22,024 nucleotides of DNA from JBGPIK01 sp041484845 (GTDB taxonomy: Bacteria; Desulfobacterota; Binatia; UBA9968): contig JBGPIK010000063.1 in NCBI GenBank assembly GCA_041484845.1, positions 1-22,024 on the forward strand. The letters are read 5' to 3'. Below the pieces are notes generated by a model. It was not told the DNA's origin. It saw only the letters and a list, made by a program, of their open reading frames with translations, and ran no database searches. Both the position numbers and the translations under genes were made by a program. Positions 1-6,585 of the stretch are shown here, in pieces. Within the stretch, counting starts at the first letter, position 1, and every line of letters starts with the position of its first letter.

Positions 1-127
1 CGAAGCAAAAAAGACGCCTTTGGAGATCCAGCCGACCACCGGACAAGAACTGGAAACACTAGCGAAGGAAGTCACGACGCAACCTAAAGAGCTGGTAGCG
101 CGAATGAATAAGTTGATGGGACAATAA
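1..127 (+). CDS. TctC/Bug-type tripartite tricarboxylate transporter substrate-binding protein, C-terminal end (partial)
   Basis: Only the last 41 codons are in the window, read from base 2 to the TAA at 125-127. The tail contains LEIQPTTGQELETLAKEV and then a short helix ending KLMGQ. This resembles the C-terminus of Bug/TctC periplasmic receptors, where a 'xDPxTGEEL' stretch precedes the final helix. Such proteins bind organic acids for TctAB-type transporters, and many are orphans without permease genes nearby. The call rests on a short tail, so other periplasmic binding families remain possible. The gene runs toward the IS200-type element, whose outer hairpin starts 74 bases after the stop. 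Confidence 0.55.
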   Translation, partial: EAKKTPLEIQPTTGQELETLAKEVTTQPKELVARMNKLMGQ

Positions 128-201
128 ACGGGCGCGACACCCTCCGCATTAGGCTCGAATGCGCCGCTGTTCGATGGCAGGGATTTGGCACCAGTAAAGA
201 A

Positions 202-735
202 CCCCGCCCAAAGGGCGGGGCTTTAAAAACCCCTAAAACAATTCCAACTGGGAAACCTGATGTTCTTCGTGCCGATGGTACCGAATATATTTCTTGATGA
301 CCTCTGCCGTCACCTGATCGCCCACTGTGCGCGCAAAATACCCATCCTCCCAAAACTCTCCTCCCCACAATTGTCGTCGCAGCTCGGGAAACTCCCCAAA
401 GAGCCGACTAGCCGAAATGCTTTTCAAAATCCCCACAACCTTGGCAATGGCATACTTGGGAGGAAAGTTCAGGACCAGATGCACATGGTCCTTGGCCACT
501 TCCATCTCTTCAATCTCAAACTGAAACTCCTCAGCGATTTCCCGAAACAGCTCTGCGCCACGTTGGCGAATGTCTTCCCGCGTAATCCACTTGCGGTATT
601 TGGGAGCCCAAACCAGATGATATTTCGTATCGTAGACGGCATGGCTGGTACGCTTGATCGTCATGCCACCATGTTAACACAGCCGCGGCCTGCCTTCGGC
701 AGGCAGAACTTTTCCTCCCCGCCCAAAGGGCGGGG
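202..735 (-). mobile_element. IS200/IS605-family insertion sequence, transposase only
   Basis: The element is bounded by two identical 19-base palindromes, CCCCGCCCAAAGGGCGGGG, at 202-220 and 717-735. One lies just outside each end of the Y1 transposase gene, as expected for the subterminal hairpins that HUH transposases recognise. A second hairpin (688-704, seven-base arms, TTC loop) lies just upstream of the transposase start. There are no terminal inverted repeats and no tnpB. The true ends are probably a few bases outside the listed coordinates, near 740 on the DUF4238 side. Insertion there replaced the C-terminus of the neighbouring DUF4238-like gene with element-derived codons. Confidence 0.8.
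233..664 (-). CDS. tnpA: IS200/IS605-family Y1 transposase TnpA
   Basis: The 143-residue product is the usual size for single-domain HUH transposases, which cut and join single-stranded DNA at element-end hairpins. The family signature YHLVWAPKYRK is near residues 15-25. The metal-binding HUH motif is seen as HVHLVL around residues 60-65, and the probable catalytic Tyr lies in VIKKYIRYH near residue 125. The ATG at 664 has a short GGTGG ahead of it. The gene appears intact and lies between the two identical 19-base palindromes, so the element may still be mobile. The absence of tnpB places it in the IS200-like group; a REP-associated Y1 transposase is the alternative. Confidence 0.9.
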   Translation of the reverse strand: MTIKRTSHAVYDTKYHLVWAPKYRKWITREDIRQRGAELFREIAEEFQFEIEEMEVAKDHVHLVLNFPPKYAIAKVVGILKSISASRLFGEFPELRRQLWGGEFWEDGYFARTVGDQVTAEVIKKYIRYHRHEEHQVSQLELF

Positions 736-1513
736 CTTCCAAGTTCATTCTAGTGAAATCCGCGCGGCTTTTGTCGAACGTGCGGTCGGGAATGACTCGT
801 ATAGCAAGATTAGGCGCGAGAGGAATAATTTTGTTTAACGTGCGCGGATCGTCACTCTCCTCGATAGCCACAGGGAAATCACTTGTGAAAAATGGGCTAC
901 TATCAATATCATTTTGCAAAACTTCCCATTTAAAATTCCCAAAAAGAGCTGTCAGCTTCAGGATGTTGACGATATTGATCGCCTGGGGAAACTTCGGATC
1001 AATCACAAACGCAATGCTCCCGCTTCGCAGAAGTTCAGTTAAATTTTCACCACCTAAAGCTGGCGGCGGCGGCGAAAATCCACCTTTGGCATCAAGTTCG
1101 TACGCTGAATTCTCCAACTGTCTCTTGAGTGGTTCGGAATTAATGCGCATGCCTCCTGGTGAACAGGTGTAGACATAAGCGACAAATCCCGCAATTGTGT
1201 AAATGCATTCTGTGTTGATCTTCTTTGTCTTGAGCATGTCCAACGCGGCATCGTATTTTGGTTCTATAACTTTCAGAAATTCCTCAATCGCTCGATCGTT
1301 TTGCAAATAGGCATTCGTGCTGCCGTCATTGATGCCGCAGACAACCTTTGAATTCGGCGTGAAGGTCTTTAAATCGCTCTTGCGCATGGCATACATGCGA
1401 TCACCGAGAACGGGTGAATAGAATTTTCGAAGATGAACTTGGGATACGTAATGGTCGAGCGGCATTAGTGGCGCGTTGGTCGAGAATTTCCCGAACGCCT
1501 CTTTAATGATCAC
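674..1513 (-). pseudogene. DUF4238-like protein, 3' end truncated by the IS200-type element
   Basis: The product begins with a stretch containing DHYVSQVHLRKFYSP, which matches the opening HYVPQxYLxxF pattern of DUF4238, a family of unknown function often found in defence-rich or mobile regions. About 257 residues look native. After RADFTRMN the frame reads LEAPPFGRGGKVLPAEG, which is translation of the IS hairpins, so the original C-terminus is lost. The start is uncertain: the longest frame opens with GTG at 1513, ATG at 1465 (MPLDHYV) gives a more family-like N-terminus, and neither has a clear ribosome binding site. The open frame also extends upstream past 1600 without a standard start codon. 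Activity of the truncated product is doubtful. Confidence 0.6.
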
Positions 1514-1659
1514 AGAAGGGAAGTACGATCCTCCTCGGAGTCGTCGATACTTCTCTCGGCAACCGTGAAAGAGTTTCCTTTGGCCGTCGTCGTATTCGAC
1601 GATTTTTTTGGTCGTCTCCGACCCTCTGTCTTGTAGTCCGGATGTAGTCCACGCGGTTT
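1514..1659. other. Intergenic stretch between the DUF4238-like gene and the selenoprotein gene
   Basis: There is no recognised gene. The DUF4238 frame remains open through this stretch on the minus strand but offers no ATG, GTG or TTG. A short imperfect repeat of TGTAGTCC lies near 1632-1650. No terminator is evident after the selenoprotein gene. Confidence 0.4.
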
Positions 1660-1920
1660 TTATGTCTTATTTCTCTGCTTGATTCTCTGATTCAGCGATT
1701 GCAGTACCCCGGCGTCCACGGCGGCGATCACGTCGATCGCGGCATCCAGCTCTTCCTCGGTCATGCCCGCTTTCCTTGCGTCCGCAAGGCGTCGTTCCAC
1801 TCACGGATCGCAAAGCCGCATCGTCGCGACGGCGAGGCCGATGAGCATCTTCTCGCGTTCGCTAAGGCATTCAACCGCGTGAGCATCGCGATAAAAGGTT
1901 CGAAAGTCGGCTTTCTTCAC
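1660..1920 (-). CDS. AhpD/carboxymuconolactone decarboxylase-like selenoprotein (CxxU), in-frame UGA read as Sec
   Basis: Read from GTG at 1920, the frame gives 39 codons ending LIGLAVATMRLCDP, then TGA at 1803-1801, then continues in the same frame as VERRLADARKAGMTEEELDA to TAA at 1660. Across the TGA the sequence aligns with the CMD/AhpD core: hydrophobic helix, CxxC, amphipathic helix, Gly, TEEE. The TGA sits exactly at the second Cys, giving C37-D-P-U40. A hairpin with SECIS geometry starts 12 bases after the TGA. The AhpD His four residues after the second Cys is replaced by Arg44. An AAAGGA lies 8 bases before the GTG; an in-frame GTG at 1968 is an alternative start. The predicted 86-residue protein would be a thiol/selenol redox enzyme, perhaps peroxide-reducing. 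The alternative is a nonsense-mutated pseudogene, which the conserved frame and hairpin argue against. Confidence 0.78.
1774..1803 (-). promoter_or_regulatory. Putative bacterial SECIS element following the UGA codon
   Basis: On the minus strand the TGA is followed by 11 bases, then CCTTGC, a GGAC loop and GCAAGG, a perfect six-base-pair stem with a four-base loop. The loop starts 18 bases after the TGA and opens with GG. Bacterial SECIS elements typically need a G in the first two loop positions at about 16-37 bases from the UGA; in E. coli fdhF the loop GG lies at 19-20. No bulged U is visible in the stem. Confidence 0.7.
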
Positions 1921-1964
1921 GGTCTGATTCCTTTCATGAGGAATAATCGCAGACGTCCCAAGTG

Positions 1965-2147
1965 TCACCAGCCGCTCCGCCGTTCATCGAGCAAATCTTT
2001 CAGGACACTTCCGCGTAGCTTCACCACTCTGCGCTTGGCGAGCCATTTCTTCGGATCTCCAGATCCCCGCCGGATGAGGCCTTTGCGCTCAAGTCTAGCG
2101 ATACGCTCTCCGTCACAGCAGAATTCGTGAAAGTTGGACTTTTTCAA
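1965..2147 (-). CDS. Small antitoxin-like protein (VapB/Phd-tail-like), 60 residues
   Basis: The TTG at 2147 is chosen because AGAGGAG lies seven bases upstream; longer frames start inside a repeat. The product has a basic middle part, ERIARLERKGLIRRG, and ends VLKDLLDERRSGW. This resembles the C-terminal tails of some VapB/Phd-type antitoxins that bind PIN toxins, but the usual N-terminal DNA-binding part is missing or too short to recognise. Its TGA overlaps a GTG (1968) in GTGA. The frame from that GTG begins with a stretch containing LGTSAIIPHERN, faintly like a PIN-domain N-terminus, and runs in frame into the selenoprotein gene. It lies 44 bases before that gene and is probably cotranscribed. 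The function assignment is tentative. Confidence 0.4.
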   Translation of the reverse strand: MKKSNFHEFCCDGERIARLERKGLIRRGSGDPKKWLAKRRVVKLRGSVLKDLLDERRSGW

Positions 2148-2192
2148 AGCGCGCTCCTCTCTGGGAATTGGAGTGGTGGAGTCTTGGAATGT

Positions 2193-2230
2193 TGGAGTAC
2201 TGGGTTTGAATGCATCACTCCAGTACTCCA
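2193..2230. repeat. 11-bp inverted repeat between methyltransferase and antitoxin-like genes
   Basis: TGGAGTACTGG at 2193-2203 is perfectly complementary to CCAGTACTCCA at 2220-2230, with a 16-base loop. Related GGAGT words occur just before it (2170-2182), so it looks like part of a degenerate GGAGT-rich repeat. It lies 11 bases after the methyltransferase stop and could act as a transcription-end hairpin, but no T-tract follows on the minus strand. Confidence 0.5.
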
Positions 2231-2240
2231 CTCTCTCGAT

Positions 2241-3176
2241 TCATTCCGGCTTCACTCCGCAGATCAGGCCGTACGAAAAGCTGCCTTTGACGTGCACATG
2301 GTCGTCATGTCTGTGCCATGTAAAATAGTTCTTCTTCATTCGCTCCGCCAATTCCGGCGCATCGGTTTCCACCTCTTCCGCCGCCTCCAGCCAGTGGCGG
2401 CCGGTGGGAATACCGTCCATTCCTTCTTGATTGAAGGAATAAGACACCACGTTGCTGCGGGGGACGCGGTAGCCTGCTTTGGTGAGCAACCGTTGGATGC
2501 TGCTCGCCGTGTGAAAGCGAAAATCAGCGCCGTGCGTGCGGCGGAACACCTGATTGATTTTCGCCTCGAGGGCGATATCCACGGCGTCTTTCGCTTCCTC
2601 GATGATCGGATCGAGGACGACGAACCTGGCCCCATTTTTCAAAACGCGCAGCACTTCCTTGACCACACCTTCCGGGTTGCCGAAGTGGTGCAGACTGAAC
2701 GAGACAAAGGCGCGGTCGAACGAATTCGATTTGAAAGGCAAAGCATCGGCGTCACCGGCGCTCTGGGTGTACATCGGAATCGGATCTTCATGCTGATGGC
2801 CGACATCGAGCATTGCAAGAGCCTGATCGACGCCGACGACCCGGCCGGTTTTTAAGCGTTTCGCCACCGGCCGCGCTACTCGACCGGTGCCCGTCGCCAG
2901 ATCGAGAACCTGTTCATGCCCTTCGAGCGCGAGCAGATCGGCCAACTTCTCGCCCAGCTCGGCGCGAATCTGCGAGGCCCGGCGGTCGAACTCGGCAGCA
3001 TGCTGCGGGTCGTTGAAGCGCGATCTGTCACTATGCTCGTGTCCGTGTTCGTGTCCATGATGATGGCCATGATCGTGACCAGAGTCGCGAGCGTGCTGAT
3101 GTGTGTGAGCCCCTTCGTGATCGTCATGCTCGTGTTCGTGCTTGTCCGCATGTTCGTGTTTGTATTCATTCGCCAT
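2241..3176 (-). CDS. Class I SAM-dependent methyltransferase with histidine-rich N-terminus
   Basis: The 311-residue product has two parts. Residues 1-50 contain 18 histidines in HEH, HDH, GHHHGH and similar runs, a pattern known from metal-binding segments of zinc, nickel and cobalt proteins. Residues from about 60 on form a Rossmann methyltransferase: motif I VLDLATGTGRVA at 90-101, acidic motif II residue D117 in VVGVDQ, then DALPFKSNSFDRAF and an FVVLDP strand. It resembles UbiE/Methyltransf_11 proteins that methylate small molecules; the substrate is unknown. The ATG at 3176 has GAGGAG ten bases upstream. The C-terminus has another His cluster, WHRHDDHVHVKG. The His-rich segment suggests metal binding or metal-dependent control, which is inference. 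Confidence 0.82.
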   Translation of the reverse strand: MANEYKHEHADKHEHEHDDHEGAHTHQHARDSGHDHGHHHGHEHGHEHSDRSRFNDPQHAAEFDRRASQIRAELGEKLADLLALEGHEQVLDLATGTGRVARPVAKRLKTGRVVGVDQALAMLDVGHQHEDPIPMYTQSAGDADALPFKSNSFDRAFVSFSLHHFGNPEGVVKEVLRVLKNGARFVVLDPIIEEAKDAVDIALEAKINQVFRRTHGADFRFHTASSIQRLLTKAGYRVPRSNVVSYSFNQEGMDGIPTGRHWLEAAEEVETDAPELAERMKKNYFTWHRHDDHVHVKGSFSYGLICGVKPE

Positions 3177-3302
3177 TATTCTCTATCTCCTCGATTATGG
3201 TCCGGTGTTCAGCGCCCGCCTAGCAACCAGGACACCTCAAGCGCACAACCCCCCATCCGATCTCGTTCCTGCGCTCAAGGCTATCTTATAAGAGCCTCTT
3301 CT

Positions 3303-3427
3303 ATCGGGGGTGCACTTCCGGTTTCGCCTGGATTCCCGCTTAAAGCATGCGGGAATGACGGTCTTCGGAAAGGGAATCAATTTAACGCCGCAAGCCGCAG
3401 AGAAACAGACCCGCAGAGATTAAAAAC
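3303..3427 (+). repeat. Dispersed intergenic repeat, copy A (short)
   Basis: This shares a long, nearly identical stretch with copies at 6148-6355 and 10989-11191, all in the same orientation. The core is the palindrome ATTCCCGC (3332-3339) and GCGGGAAT (3349-3356), with nine bases between, followed by GACGGTCTTCGGA and an ACGC(A/C)GCAAGC tail. Copy A lacks the left third of the longer copies. The whole gap 3177-3464 holds no gene. Confidence 0.8.
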
Positions 3428-3464
3428 ACAGGGGCGGGTACCTTTCCATTGCTGTTGCCTTTTC

Positions 3465-3770
3465 TCAGCTGCGCCACCCGAGCATGCGCCTGCCCTCTTC
3501 GCTGATCATACTTTCTTGCCAGGGTGGATCATAGACCAACTCGACCTCGACTTCCTTCACCCCTTCCACCCTTCCTATCGCTCGTTTTGCCTGTGCGACC
3601 ATATAGTTGCCTACAGGACATCCGGAGGCGGTTGTCGTCATCTTGACCGCGACTTTGTCGCCGTCAATCGAGACGTCATAGACAAGCCCGAGATTGACGA
3701 TATCCGTGGGAATCTCCGGGTCGTAAACTCGTTTGAGCGCATCAAAAACTTGTTCTTTCTCGACTGCCAC
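3465..3770 (-). CDS. MIP18/SufT/PaaD-family (DUF59) iron-sulfur assembly factor
   Basis: The 101-residue product covers one whole DUF59 domain: VFDALKRVYDPEIPTDIVNLGLVYDV at residues 8-33, then MTTTASGCPVG with the conserved Cys51, and a C-terminal VELVYDPPW. These small cytosolic proteins help load Fe-S clusters onto target proteins. The GTG start at 3770 shares its first base with the TAG of the NnrS-like gene (TAGTG), with AAGGAG just upstream, so the two genes should be translationally coupled. DUF59 genes often accompany nitrogen-oxide handling genes, which fits the NnrS-like neighbour. Confident on family, not on the client protein. Confidence 0.88.
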   Translation of the reverse strand: MAVEKEQVFDALKRVYDPEIPTDIVNLGLVYDVSIDGDKVAVKMTTTASGCPVGNYMVAQAKRAIGRVEGVKEVEVELVYDPPWQESMISEEGRRMLGWRS

Positions 3771-4864
3771 TATCGATCTCCTTCCGAGTAGGCGGCTTTG
3801 TGTCCGATTCTCACCGCACGGATATTATTCGCTAAAAAAAGCAGGATTGCCAATCCATTCAACAGACCTCCCCACATCCGTGCCGGCGACAATTCGGCAA
3901 GATCGCCGCCAATACGCAGCAATAACGAAAGGTGAAGCAAAATCAGATGCGCGTAAAAGGAATTCTGGAACGGCATTGAGACATCCATTACCGAGGGCAG
4001 AATAACGGGAGCGTGGGCAAAGATCATCACGACGACAAACCCCAAGAAAATCGAATGAAGCATGGCATCGTAGTGAGGTCCGGCGATAAAGTCTCCTGCG
4101 TAGATAATCCAGAGAACGCCCGCCGCGAGCAGCCAGAAATATCCTGAAAGCAAAGAAATCGCCATAAATCGCGGCAGGCCGGCGATGCGAATGGTGCGCC
4201 AGGCGATGTCCCAGCGCAGCAGCCACAAAGCGATCGCGATGAGACCGGCGCCGGCAACTCGGCTCCCGGGTTCATCGATAGACATACGCGAAAGCCCGAG
4301 CACGAAAATCGCGATGGCGAAAAAAAGCAGCAGGCGACTCCCATGGGACAAGCGTCTCAGTCGTGAGAGCTCCAATCGCTCGCCTGCAATCGTGAGGACC
4401 AAAAAACCGGCCCACCAGCCGACTGCGCTAAAGTAGGGATATTCACCAAGCCAGAGTATATTACCGACCAGCCACAACAAGGCTCCCAGGCCGATGATCA
4501 CGAGATAGCTCTCATGCTGATGCCACCAAAGAAAACAAAAAATCGCGAGCAGGATCGCTGAAGAGATGACTGCCAACGATTGGCCCCATCGGGAAGGCAA
4601 GCCGGACGACAGCATGATCGCGCTCAGTGCGGCAAATAGTGGCGCGCCGTAAGCCCAGGGTTGCTTCAAAGCGACGGCCCGCTCTAAGCCGATAACCGTT
4701 CCAAGAAATCCAACGATCATGAGCGGCCCATGAGTTTCAGGAAACCTAAGATTGGGAACGGCGAGGTTCCAATCCATCCGAACCAGCCCGGCCCAGATCG
4801 CAGCGAGAAGCGACAACCCGCCCAATGCCATCAATGGAAATCGAAACGCTTTTAGCAAGGTCAT
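3770..4864 (-). CDS. NnrS-like multi-spanning membrane protein
   Basis: The 364-residue product is almost entirely hydrophobic, with roughly ten to twelve membrane segments. Histidines that could be metal or heme ligands lie in or near these segments: H45 in ETHGPLMIVGF, H270 in MLHSIFLGF, H284 in FAHAPVI, H306 and H311. The pattern and length are similar to NnrS, a heme- and copper-containing inner-membrane protein linked to nitric oxide stress and denitrification. The ATG at 4864 has GAGGT very close ahead. It forms a two-gene unit with the DUF59 gene, overlapping by one base, and starts 42 bases after the end of the broken NMT1-type gene. The family call is from pattern only; an unassigned polytopic membrane protein is the alternative. 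Confidence 0.6.
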   Translation of the reverse strand: MTLLKAFRFPLMALGGLSLLAAIWAGLVRMDWNLAVPNLRFPETHGPLMIVGFLGTVIGLERAVALKQPWAYGAPLFAALSAIMLSSGLPSRWGQSLAVISSAILLAIFCFLWWHQHESYLVIIGLGALLWLVGNILWLGEYPYFSAVGWWAGFLVLTIAGERLELSRLRRLSHGSRLLLFFAIAIFVLGLSRMSIDEPGSRVAGAGLIAIALWLLRWDIAWRTIRIAGLPRFMAISLLSGYFWLLAAGVLWIIYAGDFIAGPHYDAMLHSIFLGFVVVMIFAHAPVILPSVMDVSMPFQNSFYAHLILLHLSLLLRIGGDLAELSPARMWGGLLNGLAILLFLANNIRAVRIGHKAAYSEGDR

Positions 4865-4906
4865 ACCTCAAAGCCCTGCGCGACACTCGCGCGTCCGCCC
4901 CTGTCG

Positions 4907-6031
4907 CTACTTTGAACCGTAAAGCTGTTGGACAAAGCCCGAGGCGTCGAGCTCTTTCAAGATTCTCATATCGACAAAGCTTGCGGACTTTAACTCTTTC
5001 CATCCGGGAATCGTGTCCGCCATTTGCTCAAAGACCATCTTCATTCCCTCATCCGTCACGTAGGGTATTCGGTCAAACGCATCCTTACTGTAGTAGTCGT
5101 ACGTATCGCTTAAGATCTTGGCATCTTTTTCTCTTGTGTATTTGCTGATCACCTTGACGGTAAATTCTTTATCCGTCCGGGTCCGATGGATTCCTTCCAC
5201 ATACGCCTTGACGAATTTCCTCGTGGCATCGTAATTCGCTTCGGCAAACTTTTTTCTCGTCACCATGACGTTGGCCGGATATTGCGGCGATATTTTTCGG
5301 ATGTCCAGCAACTCGTTCATTCCTTTTTCCAGCGCCTTTTGTAGAAAAGGTGGCGAGATGACGCCCGCGTGAATCTTGCGCGTGATTAAGCCGGCGAATA
5401 ATTCCGCCTGGCCGCCGATCTGCAAAAGGGCAACATCTTTCCCGGCTTTGAGCCCAAAATGGTTCAAGGCATACCTCGCCTCAAAATCAGTGTACGAACC
5501 GAATCGGGTCACGCCGAGAGTTTTTCCTTTCAAATCGGAGAATTGTTTTATTTCCGGCAGGCTGATAACCGAATTCACCATCCGGTTGACCTGCCCTGCA
5601 ACAATGACGAGATCCGCCCCGCCCCATAACTCCGCTCTAAGGCGGTTTCCACGAGGGGAGAGCCCTCGCCCGTTGGGCGAATCATCTTACCTATGGTGAG
5701 AGGCCCTTAGAGCGGAGTTATGGCCGCCCTGATTCGCTTGCACGACCGAGCTGGTATTGGACGTGAGAAAATCGATGTCGCCCGCCAACATCGCCTGAAT
5801 GGCTTTTGACGAGCTGGCGACGTAGATGAAATCCGCCGCCAGTCCGTTCTTTTCCAGGTATCCACCTTCTTTGGTGACCCAGGTAGAGATCATCACTCCG
5901 CCGAGCCCGGTATACCCGACGGTTACTTTGGCTTTGTTCTGAGCAAGCGCGTGCGCGGGATAAAAAAGCGCCAGCGCAACGGCGAATATTAATTTCGCGC
6001 GAGCTAAAGTAGCAATTCTTCGCATCCACAT
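4907..6031 (-). pseudogene. NMT1/SsuA-type ABC substrate-binding protein, interrupted by a MITE
   Basis: Two pieces of one gene are seen. The 5' piece (6031 to about 5729) has a signal peptide ending LFYPAHALAQ, then TVGYTGLGGVMISTWVTKE and GDIDFLTSNTSSVVQANQGG. The 3' piece (5618-4907) continues ADLVIVAGQVN, then SDLKGKTLGVTRFGSYTDFE and ends QQLYGSK. Between them lies a 100-bp element plus a 5-bp target duplication, which introduces a stop codon at 5687. Removing these 105 bases restores a continuous frame of 339 residues, the normal length for NMT1/THI5/SsuA-like periplasmic proteins that bind organosulfonates, pyrimidine precursors or unknown small molecules. No permease or ATPase gene adjoins it. 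Reinitiation at the ATG at 5581 would lack the signal peptide. Confidence 0.85.
5619..5728. mobile_element. 100-bp MITE with 19-bp terminal inverted repeats and 5-bp target duplication
   Basis: CCATAACTCCGCTCTAAGG at 5624-5642 is exactly complementary to 5705-5723. CCGCC at 5619-5623 is repeated at 5724-5728 as a target-site duplication. The interior has no reading frame and contains a hairpin CGAGGG-GAGAG-CCCTCG (5652-5668). The element is non-autonomous and must have been moved by a transposase elsewhere in the genome. No second copy is visible in the window. The exact restoration of the host gene on removal supports these ends. Confidence 0.9.
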
Positions 6032-6585
6032 ATTTCTCTTCTCCTGCTCGCTTATAGAACTTCGTGCTCGCAGGCGTCAAACAATTCTTTACGGCTGTGC
6101 TTTACCACCGGCACTTGATTCGCGGCATCAAGCGCTTGTTCGTAGGAAATGAACTACCTCGCAGCAAGCTGCGGCGTATCAGAAGGACGCGACGAGAATG
6201 ATCCCCAAGGCGTCACCCCCGAATGTTTGAATCGGGGGTCCAGTTCCGATTTCGCCTGGATTCCCGCTTAAAGCATGCGGGAATGACGGTCTTCGGAAAG
6301 GAAAATCAATTTAACGCAGCAAGCTGTGGAGAATTAGACCGGCAGAGATTAAAACAATAATGTTTTTAGTTAATCCGACTATTTGATTTGAGTTGAACGG
6401 GGGGTTCTTTTGGGCTAGATTCGCAGCAAAATTCGTGCTCATGGCCGGCCCGTTCTCGGCCGCAGGATTTGCGTCACGAGCAAGAGGGCGGCACAGGTTG
6501 ATTAAGTGATGGGTCGTACTTTCCTGGTCGAAAAATTGGCTCCCGCTCCATTGAGAGGCGGGGAACAAACAGAAGGAGGCTAACC
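6032..6585. other. Intergenic region between the broken binding-protein gene and the sugar ABC operon
   Basis: No gene is supported here. It holds repeat copy B (6148-6355) and, on the right, the leader of the ABC operon with AGAAGGAGG ahead of the ATG at 6586. I could not identify a convincing promoter. Confidence 0.5.
6148..6355 (+). repeat. Dispersed intergenic repeat, copy B (long)
   Basis: About 208 bp, closely matching copy C (10989-11191) along its whole length and copy A over its right two thirds. It contains GCAGCAAGCTGCGG, then a hairpin CCCCCGA (6216-6222)/TCGGGGG (6232-6238), then ATTCCCGC (6260-6267)/GCGGGAAT (6277-6284), then a second GCAGCAAGCTG. All copies lie between genes. 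Confidence 0.85.

Noticed and set aside
1660..1920. Reading the TGA at 1803-1801 as a simple nonsense mutation or frameshift
   Set aside because: The frame is the same on both sides, so no frameshift is needed. The TGA replaces precisely the second CxxC cysteine, and a hairpin of SECIS geometry follows. A pseudogene remains possible but is less likely.
1699..2130. A 143-codon plus-strand frame overlapping the selenoprotein region
   Set aside because: Its product has no family pattern and lacks a ribosome binding site. The minus strand shows clear AhpD/CMD pattern, so this is a shadow.
5687..6080. Two separate short genes at the broken NMT1-type locus
   Set aside because: Removing the MITE plus its target duplication joins both pieces into one family-length frame, so these are parts of one gene.
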